A stretch of DNA of 64,000 bases from Siminovitchia terrae (lineage in GTDB: Bacteria > Bacillota > Bacilli > Bacillales > Bacillaceae_C): the NCBI RefSeq assembly GCF_003605405.2, contig NZ_QYTW02000018.1, positions 32,672 through 96,671 on the forward strand, written 5' to 3'. A program made the translations under genes and the position numbers. A model generated the notes under the pieces. That model was not told the origin of the DNA. It worked only from the letters and a program-made list of their open reading frames with translations, and searched no databases. Shown piece after piece: positions 57,196-64,000 of the stretch (position 1 is the first letter of the stretch; each line of letters opens with the position of its first letter).

Positions 57196-57891
57196 TTACT
57201 TCGCATCCTTCCGATAAAAATCGTACATACCCATAAAAAATATAACGACACCTACACTGATGCCCAGTGCTACATTCCATGTTGGATTCGGTAGATATAT
57301 CCATTTCCAAGGCGTCCAATCGGGGAATGAAAATGCGGAATACGTCATTAAAAATTGTACAATACCTACAGTAATCGAAACGGCTTGTGATTTACTCACA
57401 ACAGAAATCCATAATTGTAGTGCCATAATTGGTAAAACGGCCAATAGAGGCAATACACTTTGTTTAAACACTGTTTCGTATGGAATCGCTTGATCGAATT
57501 CTAAAGATAGTCCATAAGCAATTGTGAAATTAATTAACAGGACAGATGCAACTACTAAATAGCTGAGGACAACAAAAAATTTTGTAGCATATAACCCTTT
57601 TTTCGATAATGGCAATGCCAATTGTTGCTTCCAGGCATTTGTTTCCTCTTCCACCCCTGCAATTTGAACAGCTAAAATGATGCTACCGAGTACAATTGCA
57701 AGAGGAATAAATCCCTGAACGTTTATTAAATAATAGCCCCAATAATCAGGGCTTTGTTGCATTAACCACTCTTTTCGAAAACCATAATTCACCATTTGCA
57801 TAGCGACTACACCAAACGCACCAAGAAAGGCGAGCACTAGAAATCCTTTGCGTTTAATTTTGACAAACTCTGCTTGCATTAACGTCATCAT
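57196..57891 (-). CDS. Lantibiotic-resistance-type ABC permease (first)
   Basis: About 231 residues with six membrane helices: 'QAEFVKIKRKGFLVLAFLGA', 'AGVEEETNAWKQQLALPLSKKGLYATKFF' and 'AVLPIMALQLWISVVSKSQAV'. The 'E(E/H)..W(K)QL.ALP.S/TR..(Y)A.KF' motif is shared with its partner, so the two are paralogues forming a heterodimer. The ATG at 57891 lies ten bases after AGGAGG; an in-frame TTG at 57897 overlaps the ATPase stop. Confidence 0.85.
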   Translation of the reverse strand: MMTLMQAEFVKIKRKGFLVLAFLGAFGVVAMQMVNYGFRKEWLMQQSPDYWGYYLINVQGFIPLAIVLGSIILAVQIAGVEEETNAWKQQLALPLSKKGLYATKFFVVLSYLVVASVLLINFTIAYGLSLEFDQAIPYETVFKQSVLPLLAVLPIMALQLWISVVSKSQAVSITVGIVQFLMTYSAFSFPDWTPWKWIYLPNPTWNVALGISVGVVIFFMGMYDFYRKDAK

Positions 57892-57893
57892 AT

Positions 57894-58781
57894 TCAAGAC
57901 GCCTCCTCTATCATCCGAAGGAAAATCGCCTCTAAAGAACGTTGCTCTTCTTCCACACGATAAATGGCAATATGTTGTTCAGTTAAAATTTGAATGGCGT
58001 CTGCAACCTCCTCATCCGCACGAGACTCGCAGTACAACCATTTTCCTTCTATTTTCCCACCTATAATTTGTTGCGCTTGTTGTGTATCACTCACACGCAT
58101 ACGTAAACGGCGCTTTGCTAAAGTACGCATCGTTTGAATATCATCTTGATAAATGAGTTTTCCTTTTGCAATGACACCAATCGTTGTGGCAATTTGGTCA
58201 ATCTCCGAAAGCAAGTGACTTGAAATAACAATTGTTGTTCCGTCTTTTGCTAAATCTTTAATGAGTGAACGCATTTCAATAATGCCTTCTGGATCCAAAC
58301 CATTTGTAGGCTCATCTAAAACTAATAATTTCGGTTCATGCAATAAAGCTTGTGCAATTCCTAAACGTTGTTTCATCCCAAGTGAGAATCCTTTTACTTT
58401 TTTATCTGCTACATGACTTAATCGCACCATTTCTAAAACATCCGAAATACGCTTTTCAGGTACTTTTAAAACTTTACGCAACACTTCTAAATTTTCTTTT
58501 GCAGTTAAATGCGGATAGTAGGATGGATTTTCAACTAATGAACCGACTTGTTTTAAAATATCTTTTCGATGCTTTTTCAAATCTTGGTTAAAAATTCGAA
58601 TATCACCAGCGGTCGGTTTCATTAAGCCTAGTAGCATCCGAATCGTCGTTGACTTCCCCGCTCCATTTGGACCGAGAAAACCATAAATTTCTCCTTCTTT
58701 AATTTTTAAATCAACGCTTGAAACGGCCGTATGTTTATCAAATTGTTTCGTTAAGTTGGTTGTTTTAACGATGTATGTCAT
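57894..58781 (-). CDS. ABC transporter ATP-binding protein (BcrA/MutF type)
   Basis: 295 residues. Walker A GPNGAGKST, signature FSLGMKQRLG, Walker B LLVLDEPTNGLDP and H-loop VISSHLLSEID are intact. The C-terminal domain ('GKLIYQDDIQTMRTLAKRRL' and later) is typical of bacitracin/lantibiotic transport ATPases. The ATG at 58781 follows GAGGTGA. Preceded by its own promoter region after the kinase terminator, with a repeat at 58796-58830 where the response regulator may bind. Confidence 0.92.
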   Translation of the reverse strand: MTYIVKTTNLTKQFDKHTAVSSVDLKIKEGEIYGFLGPNGAGKSTTIRMLLGLMKPTAGDIRIFNQDLKKHRKDILKQVGSLVENPSYYPHLTAKENLEVLRKVLKVPEKRISDVLEMVRLSHVADKKVKGFSLGMKQRLGIAQALLHEPKLLVLDEPTNGLDPEGIIEMRSLIKDLAKDGTTIVISSHLLSEIDQIATTIGVIAKGKLIYQDDIQTMRTLAKRRLRMRVSDTQQAQQIIGGKIEGKWLYCESRADEEVADAIQILTEQHIAIYRVEEEQRSLEAIFLRMIEEAS

Positions 58782-58795
58782 CTCCACTCACCTCA

Positions 58796-58830
58796 CCTTT
58801 AACTTTATAGGCTATAGTTTAAAGTAAAGG
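58796..58830. promoter_or_regulatory. Candidate response-regulator box before the ABC genes
   Basis: CCTTTAACTTTA and TAAAGTAAAGG form an imperfect inverted repeat, with TATAAA as a possible -10 on the minus strand. It lies between the kinase and the transporter genes, where the cognate regulator would be expected to act. Confidence 0.4.
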
Positions 58831-58849
58831 GTGACATTTGTTTAAAATT

Positions 58850-58888
58850 CGTTTAAAAAAGCGTACTCGAAAAACTCGAATACGCTTT
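58850..58888 (-). terminator. Terminator of the two-component genes
   Basis: AAAGCGTA-C-TCGA pairs with TCGA-A-TACGCTTT; T-run on the minus strand. Confidence 0.75.
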
Positions 58889-58894
58889 GGTAGA

Positions 58895-60181
58895 TCAACT
58901 TTCATCTTTAGGGTGTAATTGAATTGTCGTACCAGCTCCCGTACTATTAATAACGAATGCTAAATTCATTTTTTCAGCCATTAACCCAACGATTGAAAGC
59001 CCAATTCCCGCTCCTTTCGTATGAGCATGCTCGGTAAAACCTTGCCCTTTATCCTTCACCATGATGTGATTATCTTGCACGTCAAGGCGAATAAACTTCC
59101 CATCATTAGCATGGCGCAACACATTTTGGAATAGATTATCGAGTATCCGTTCAAGCCAAACTTGATCAATATGCCAAACGAGCTCTTCAACTTCCAATTC
59201 CACATCAAACTCCTGCTCTTCAAACAATGGATACCACGAGGCAATACTTTGATTTACAAGGCGGTCAACGCGCACATCTTGAGGTTCATAACGCATTTTG
59301 TTCGCTGTGAGTAAAGAGTAAGACATCAAGTTCTCGATTAAGTTGCTCATCGTACTAATGGAATGATCCAAATGTTCGGCTTGTTCAGCAGATACATTTT
59401 GCAATTGTGCACGCATTTTTGTGAGTGGTGTGTTTAAGTCATGCGATAAATTCGCAATCAATTCACGACGTAATTGCTCTTCTTCTTGTTCTCGCTTTTT
59501 CGCTTCCCGCAGTTCATCCACCATATTATTAAAGGCTTGTTCGACAGCACCAATTTCGTCTTTCTTCTTCACTTCTGTACGAATCGGTAAACCATCCACC
59601 TCACGAATTGTCATAGCTTCTTCCAAATTGACTAAGCGCTTTAAAATACGGATGAAAAATAATAATGAAATAGCTAAAAAAGCAAACATTAAGAAGAAGG
59701 CGACGTATATAAAGCCTGATGCCATTTTAGCAGGTTCTAATGTTGTCCGCTCCATTTGCAATACTAAAAAACCATTGGCATCTTCATTCCCTACAAAACG
59801 AATAACAGTAAAAGTTGGGCTATTATAATGCGCTTGAATAAAACGTGTAGTCGCTACCATATCCCAATGCTCAGGTATATTTGTACTAATATGTTTGCCC
59901 CACTTTTTCATAAGTTCGCCATCAGCATTAACATAAAAAAAACTTGCCTGCGGATAATCAGCATGCCATTTTTCAACAATTGACTCCACATCATCTAATG
60001 TTGCCCCGTAGACATCTTCAGTCCAACTTTCCTCAAATTCTTGTAAACTCGGTACATCCGAAACTAAACGTTCGAAGTTAATACCAACCATATAAACGAT
60101 CATCACAAGCTGCAAAAAGCCTAATGCGATGAAAATTAAAATAATATACTTTGTGAGTAAAGAATGCCAAATCTTTTTCAT
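58895..60181 (-). CDS. Sensor histidine kinase
   Basis: 428 residues. Two membrane helices (about 12-33 and 157-178) enclose an extracytoplasmic domain of about 120 residues; then HAMP (about 180-235), a coiled HisKA with the phospho-acceptor His247 in LIANLSHDLNTPLTK, and a HATPase domain ending 'KDKGQGFTEHAHTKGAGIGLSI'. It likely senses an antimicrobial peptide or envelope damage. Overlaps the regulator by four bases (ATGA). Confidence 0.93.
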   Translation of the reverse strand: MKKIWHSLLTKYIILIFIALGFLQLVMIVYMVGINFERLVSDVPSLQEFEESWTEDVYGATLDDVESIVEKWHADYPQASFFYVNADGELMKKWGKHISTNIPEHWDMVATTRFIQAHYNSPTFTVIRFVGNEDANGFLVLQMERTTLEPAKMASGFIYVAFFLMFAFLAISLLFFIRILKRLVNLEEAMTIREVDGLPIRTEVKKKDEIGAVEQAFNNMVDELREAKKREQEEEQLRRELIANLSHDLNTPLTKMRAQLQNVSAEQAEHLDHSISTMSNLIENLMSYSLLTANKMRYEPQDVRVDRLVNQSIASWYPLFEEQEFDVELEVEELVWHIDQVWLERILDNLFQNVLRHANDGKFIRLDVQDNHIMVKDKGQGFTEHAHTKGAGIGLSIVGLMAEKMNLAFVINSTGAGTTIQLHPKDES

Positions 60182-60852
60182 GCTCTCACCCGATAGCCAA
60201 TGCCCCTCACCGTTTCAATAATTTGAGGCTGCGATGGGTCTTTTTCAATCTTTTCACGTAAATAACGAATATGTACCATGAGCGTTTTATCTCCATCCAT
60301 ATACGGCTCTTGCCACACTGCTTCATACAATTGTTCTTTCGTTAAAATTTGATTCAAATGTGTAACAAAATAGCGGAGTATACCGTATTGCGTCTGCGTC
60401 AATATGATCTCTTCACCGGTTTCAGTATCGTGCACCGTGAAATCTTTCGTACGAACTTCAATATGCTTTAAGCGAATCGTTTCATTTGTTTTATTGAAAT
60501 GGCGCAATAACACTTGAATCCGCGCAATAATTTCTTCTACCTGGAAAGGCTTCGTCACATAATCATCCGCGATGCTCAAGCCTTCTAATTTATCATCTAA
60601 CATCGAACGCGCCGAAAGCATTAAAATCGGAAGGTCTTCATACTCCCGCTTTAATTTGCGTGCGATCGAAAAACCATCCAACCCCGGCAACATAATATCT
60701 AGAATTGCTACATCTGGGGTAAACTTATCTTCACTTTCTTCATACGCCTCACTAGAAGAATAAGCATGTACAACAAAACCTTCTTGTACGAGCGCTTTTT
60801 TTAGCCAATTCGCAATTTCAACTTCATCTTCAATATATAAAATATCTATCAT
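60178..60852 (-). CDS. OmpR-family response regulator
   Basis: 224 residues. Receiver domain with phospho-acceptor Asp52 (VAILDIMLPGLDGF) and Lys in 'YVTKPFQVEEI'; winged-helix DNA-binding domain with 'TQTQYGILRYFVTHLNQILTKEQL' and 'TLMVHIRYLREKIEKDPSQPQIIETVRGIGYR'. Start ATG after AAGGAGTGGGGAT. First gene of the two-component/ABC locus. Confidence 0.95.
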   Translation of the reverse strand: MIDILYIEDEVEIANWLKKALVQEGFVVHAYSSSEAYEESEDKFTPDVAILDIMLPGLDGFSIARKLKREYEDLPILMLSARSMLDDKLEGLSIADDYVTKPFQVEEIIARIQVLLRHFNKTNETIRLKHIEVRTKDFTVHDTETGEEIILTQTQYGILRYFVTHLNQILTKEQLYEAVWQEPYMDGDKTLMVHIRYLREKIEKDPSQPQIIETVRGIGYRVRA

Positions 60853-61364
60853 ATCCCCACTCCTTTTATGTATAAAATAACATGTGAAGTCCTATTGTGT
60901 CCCAACTTTTTTGCTTTCAGAATACTGTACATCGGAAATATGATAAAAATAAAAAATCGTCAAAAACATTGATGTGACGGGTTTTGTATGATATTAATCA
61001 ATCGAACCTTCCATTTTGAACTTAATTAGTGAGTGCTTTTTTAGCTTTTCGAAGCTGTTTAAAATAGTGAATAAAATTACCGTTTGACGATTTAGCTTGT
61101 TAAACTTGAATAAACTTTTTCAATGTAACATGGCACAAAGCTTATTAAAATTGAATGAGGGGAAATCGTAAAATAGCTTCACTACGTATTTGGTGATATA
61201 TAAAGGACAAAGAGATTGATCAAAATGACGATTTTCTGTTTGACTTAATAACAATTAAGGACCAGATTTCAGTGAAACATCATGTGCAAATGTTGGAACT
61301 TTGAGGTAAAATAATCGTTGAATAGAAGACGGAATAATTAGAATTTGAAAGAGAGGAAAAAATT
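60853..61364. other. No gene seen
   Basis: AT-rich sequence between the regulator and the epimerase-like gene; promoters for both should lie here, but no clear operator or hairpin is seen. Confidence 0.35.
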
Positions 61365-62231
61365 ATGAAAACAGCATTAGTATTAGGGGGAACAAGATTT
61401 TTCGGAGTAAAGCTAGTTCAATCTTTACTCGATAACGGTGTATCGGTAACGGTTGCTACAAGAGGAAATACACCTATACCTTTCTCAGAAGTGGAATCAA
61501 TCCAATTTGATCGAAATAATGTTGAATCTTTTCATTCTGCATTCGAAGGTAGGAAGTGGGATGCAATATTTGATCAAATTTGCTATTCATCAATTGATGC
61601 ACGTAACGCCATTGAAGTTTTTGAAAACAAGACGAAAAAGTACATATTCACCTCTACATTATCGGTTTACGATCTTCATGATAGGGAACTATATGAAAAT
61701 GATTTTGACCCATATTCATATCCTATAAAGTTGGAAGAAAGGGAAGATTTCAACTATCAAGAAGGGAAGCGACAAGCTGAAGCTGTTTTTTTTCAAAAAG
61801 CATCTTTCCCAGTTGTGGCCGTTAGATTTCCAATTGTTCTGGGTGAAAATGATTATACGGAAAGAATGATTTATTATATTAACAAGGTCATTGATGAAGA
61901 AACCATTTATTTAAGGAGTCTGGAGGCAGCCATAAGTTTTATTAATGAAGATGAAGCTGGTAAGTTTCTAAGCTGGATTGGTACCACAGATTTCCATGGC
62001 CCAATTAATACTTGTACAAATGGGACAGTTACTTTAAAAGAATTTTTAGCATACATTGAGGAAGCAACAGGTAAAAAAGCAAAAGTGGAAATAAGTCAGG
62101 ATGATGAAAAGCAAACACCATATGCTATTCCAAGTACATGGACGATATCCAATCAAAAAGCATTGGACTTAGGTTTTCAATTTCAAAATTTGCATGAATG
62201 GCTTCCTGAATTAATTAGAAAGTCAATATAA
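61365..62231 (+). CDS. NAD-dependent epimerase/dehydratase family protein
   Basis: 288 residues, atypical extended SDR. N-terminal nucleotide loop 'LVLGGTRFFGVKLVQSLL', then 'FDQICYSSIDARNAIEVF', 'IFTSTLSVYDLHDR' and a 'YQEGKRQAEAVFF' segment in place of the classical YxxxK. RBS GAGAGG. Similar proteins are often called isoflavone-reductase- or NmrA-like; substrate unknown. It stands alone. Confidence 0.8.
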   Translation: MKTALVLGGTRFFGVKLVQSLLDNGVSVTVATRGNTPIPFSEVESIQFDRNNVESFHSAFEGRKWDAIFDQICYSSIDARNAIEVFENKTKKYIFTSTLSVYDLHDRELYENDFDPYSYPIKLEEREDFNYQEGKRQAEAVFFQKASFPVVAVRFPIVLGENDYTERMIYYINKVIDEETIYLRSLEAAISFINEDEAGKFLSWIGTTDFHGPINTCTNGTVTLKEFLAYIEEATGKKAKVEISQDDEKQTPYAIPSTWTISNQKALDLGFQFQNLHEWLPELIRKSI

Positions 62232-62270
62232 TAATTAAAAACAAAAAGTTAAACAAAAACATAGAAGGCG

Positions 62271-62440
62271 AATGATTATTCAAGAAAAGGATGCAATTGT
62301 GGAGAAACCCGGAAATTTAAATCACTTTATCGTTACTTTATCAAAATCTATGAGGGGATATTTTTACAGAAGAACGCCAAGCAGTCATGAGTAAGATCCT
62401 GATATAGATATATGGTAAGAAAAACTATGCCCGGTCACCG
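62271..62440 (+). repeat. Decayed repeat, partner of 1-175
   Basis: A 40-codon frame (MIIQEKDAIVEKPGNLNHFI...FYRRTPSSHE) aligns with the minus strand of 1-175. A shifted frame continues 'GDIFTEERQAVMSKI', matching 'GNIFTEDCQVVMSKI' of the other copy, so both preserve pieces of the same ancestral protein. It ends at a CCCGG terminator. Confidence 0.5.
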
Positions 62441-62452
62441 CCGGGCTTTATT
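62429..62452 (+). terminator. CCCGG-type terminator
   Basis: GCCCGG tcaccg CCGGGC followed by TTTATTT. Confidence 0.7.
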
Positions 62453-62477
62453 TAAAAATATGGAGAAGTTACATAAG

Positions 62478-62591
62478 ATGAAGAAATTAATAGCGGTCTT
62501 CATACTCGGAATTGTATCCTATTTTCTTGTTTCTACATTATTCAAAGTTTTGGATGACAGCAAAGAAGGGTTTGGTATATATGAAATTTAA
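62478..62591 (+). CDS. 37-aa single-pass membrane peptide
   Basis: MKKLIAVFILGIVSYFLVST, then LFKVLDDSKEGFG. One N-terminal hydrophobic helix with a basic start, a signal-anchor shape. TGGAGAAG lies about 12 bases before the ATG. Overlaps the next gene by 11 bases, which suggests coupling. Family unknown. Confidence 0.4.
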   Translation: MKKLIAVFILGIVSYFLVSTLFKVLDDSKEGFGIYEI

Positions 62592-62841
62592 TTCCAATAA
62601 ACAATTTTTTCTAAAGATCAGTATTCATTCTCTATTAATGTTTTGTTTATTAGTAATACTAAACAGATTTATAATTGTATTAGAAAACCCTGATTTTATT
62701 GCATTTCATGAAAGTAATCTAGCTATAGAATGGATAAAGGTAAATGGAATTTTTATTAATATTGTATTATTTACTCCCCTTGTTTTATCTATAACATTTT
62801 TCTTAGTTTTTCTAAATTCAAATGATAAATCAAGAGAATAA
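62581..62841 (+). CDS. Small membrane protein, 86 aa
   Basis: Two hydrophobic helices (about 10-31 and 56-78) with a charged loop between and a polar tail. The likely start is the ATG at 62581 (MKFNSNKQFFLKISIHSLLM) after GAAGGGTTTGG; a longer open frame exists upstream but overlaps the 37-residue gene. No family recognised. A CCCGG terminator follows. Confidence 0.5.
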   Translation: MKFNSNKQFFLKISIHSLLMFCLLVILNRFIIVLENPDFIAFHESNLAIEWIKVNGIFINIVLFTPLVLSITFFLVFLNSNDKSRE

Positions 62842-62879
62842 ATATCATTTTATATTTCTATGTTAATAAAATGAGTAAA

Positions 62880-62907
62880 AGCCCGGCTAGCGCACCGGGC
62901 TGTTTAT
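62880..62907 (+). terminator. CCCGG-type terminator
   Basis: AGCCCGG / CCGGGCT stem, loop CTAGCGCA, then GTTTAT. It also reads as a minus-strand stem preceding TTTTAC, so it may serve both directions. Confidence 0.65.
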
Positions 62908-62938
62908 ACTAATTTTACATGGTAACCAGATTTTTTCC

Positions 62939-63571
62939 TTATGCCCTTCTTAAATATTTGTGAAATAACCAAATGACAGCTATTACCCAGAAGCTGCTTG
63001 CGAGATACCCTGCAATGACGTCACTTGGATAATGGACCCCTAAATAAATCCTGCTCACGCCAATCATAAGAATGAATAAACAACTGATGCTGAGTAAGAC
63101 TGTACGGCCAACTTTGCCTGGCACATGCTTCCACAGAAGATAAACTAGAACACCGTAAACCGAAGCAGCATTCATTGAGTGTCCACTCGGGAAACTGTAA
63201 CCGCCTATTTCAATTAAACGGTGTAGATGGGGACGGCTCCGTTGAAATGCCAGTTTTAACATCTCATTTATTAACGGTGTTCCGAGTACTACTACCCCAA
63301 ATATGAGCATTTTCACTTTACTTTTATAAAGACCCAGAATGACTAAAACAAGTAAAAAAATCATCATAACAGATGAAAATGATCCTAGTTGTGTGAAAAA
63401 TTTCATCACTGAAGTGAGTTGCTTCGACTCGAAACCCTGAATGAAGTGGATCGCTGCAAGATCAAACCCAGATAATTTCTGAGCTTTGACAAGAATAGCT
63501 ATGCTGCAAAAGCTGAATAATAGAAGTATTGCACATAACAAAATATTTCTAAGCTGCTTTTCATTTAACAT
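62939..63571 (-). CDS. PAP2 family phosphatase
   Basis: 210 residues with six membrane helices. The three PAP2 motifs are intact: KLAFQRSRP, PSGHSMN and SRIYLGVHYPSDV, giving the catalytic histidines. It is a membrane lipid phosphatase, possibly undecaprenyl-diphosphate or phosphatidylglycerophosphate specific. Weak RBS (AGGTG). Monocistronic. Confidence 0.93.
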   Translation of the reverse strand: MLNEKQLRNILLCAILLLFSFCSIAILVKAQKLSGFDLAAIHFIQGFESKQLTSVMKFFTQLGSFSSVMMIFLLVLVILGLYKSKVKMLIFGVVVLGTPLINEMLKLAFQRSRPHLHRLIEIGGYSFPSGHSMNAASVYGVLVYLLWKHVPGKVGRTVLLSISCLFILMIGVSRIYLGVHYPSDVIAGYLASSFWVIAVIWLFHKYLRRA

Positions 63572-63626
63572 TTAAAAACACCTAATAACCTTATTGATTG
63601 TAAATTTATTCATATGATGCCCCGTT

Positions 63627-64000
63627 TTATAGATTATTTTTGATATTTCTTTTCAGTTGAATGATTCCTTCTTCCATCTCCCTCTCAGTGGCATAGGCAA
63701 AAGAAAGTCTTATTGAGGGTGTAAAGTCACGATAAATAAATCCAGGATTGATTAATAATGAGTGATTCAAGCATGATTTAAAAAGTCTGTGCATGTTTAT
63801 TTTATCCTTCAAGACCACCCTTATGAAGAATCCGCCTGCAGGCTTGTCCCATGTTGCATCATGACTAAAATGCTCATTTAGCAAGTGTAAAAGAAAGTCT
63901 CTTTTCTCTTTCAACCTAGCCCGTACCCTTAGTAAGTGTTTTTCATACAATCCGGACGATAGAAGCTCTTTCACTAATAACTGGGATAAATAACTTGACC
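63627..64000 (-). CDS. PLP-dependent aminotransferase, C-terminal part
   Basis: The frame is open to the window edge, so the gene is cut off here. The visible C-terminal 124 residues have 'WDKPAGGFFIRVVLKD', 'SLLINPGFIYRDFTPSIRLSFAYATEREMEEGIIQL', the small-domain pattern of class I aminotransferases and MocR-type regulators, with the carboxylate-binding arginine in SIRLSFA. The N-terminal half lies outside the window, so aminotransferase and MocR regulator cannot be told apart. Confidence 0.8.
   Translation of the reverse strand, partial: SSYLSQLLVKELLSSGLYEKHLLRVRARLKEKRDFLLHLLNEHFSHDATWDKPAGGFFIRVVLKDKINMHRLFKSCLNHSLLINPGFIYRDFTPSIRLSFAYATEREMEEGIIQLKRNIKNNL

Overview
The window looks like chromosomal DNA from a low-to-moderate-GC, spore-forming member of the Bacillaceae (Cytobacillus/Mesobacillus/Bacillus-like; species not resolvable by reading). 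The evidence is strong AAGGAGG-type ribosome binding sites, two small acid-soluble spore protein genes (sspN, tlp), candidate sigma-B, LexA/DinR, CcpC and AhrC sites, and a gene order citB - sspN - tlp - yneP - yneQ - yneR - plsY - yneT - parE - parC that follows Bacillus subtilis apart from insertions. I saw no rRNA, tRNA or CRISPR array.

Layout. 1-4.1 kb is accessory: an ECF sigma factor with a DUF4179 anti-sigma partner, small genes ending in similar CCCGG hairpin terminators, a frameshifted phage-type basic protein, a two-gene SOS cassette (WYL-like protein plus YolD) under two LexA boxes, and an integrase-tail/att-like remnant. 4.2-8.9 kb holds an AEC transporter and a TPP-riboswitch thiamin salvage operon (tenA-thiW-thiD-thiM-thiE). 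9-13 kb holds an MFS transporter, a LysM-3D wall protein, a YflT-type stress protein, a membrane-anchored lytic transglycosylase and a GlsB-type protein. 13.2-30.6 kb is the citB to parC block, interrupted by a decayed beta-propeller lactonase and an AT-rich TetR/MFS efflux pair. 31.3-39.5 kb is an arginine operon argC-argB-argD-carA-carB-argF without argJ; its CarA has glycine where the glutaminase cysteine should be. 39.6-46.5 kb has a stay-green homologue, a double ribbon-helix-helix-like protein beside a broken LAGLIDADG endonuclease, a GntR/ABC operon, a CAP-domain protein and a pair of envelope genes. 46.7-52.8 kb carries an ATP-sulfurylase homologue with an altered sulfate-binding motif and a long C-terminal extension, a flavoprotein, a threonine dehydratase-like enzyme, and a compact operon of a 100-residue protein, a VPS4-like AAA ATPase and a membrane-anchored TPR protein. 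52.8-56.4 kb is worn accessory DNA: repeats, an SMI1/KNR4 immunity-type gene beside a broken partner, a GNAT pseudogene and a YbaK-type deacylase. 56.4-60.9 kb is a two-component system with a lantibiotic-resistance-type ABC transporter. 61-64 kb holds an epimerase-like protein, small membrane proteins, a PAP2 phosphatase and the end of a PLP aminotransferase.

The most interesting places for follow-up are the AAA/TPR/small-protein operon, the two enzymes whose hallmark catalytic or substrate residues are replaced (CarA and the Sat homologue), the SOS cassette, and several undescribed repeat families shared between distant parts of the window.
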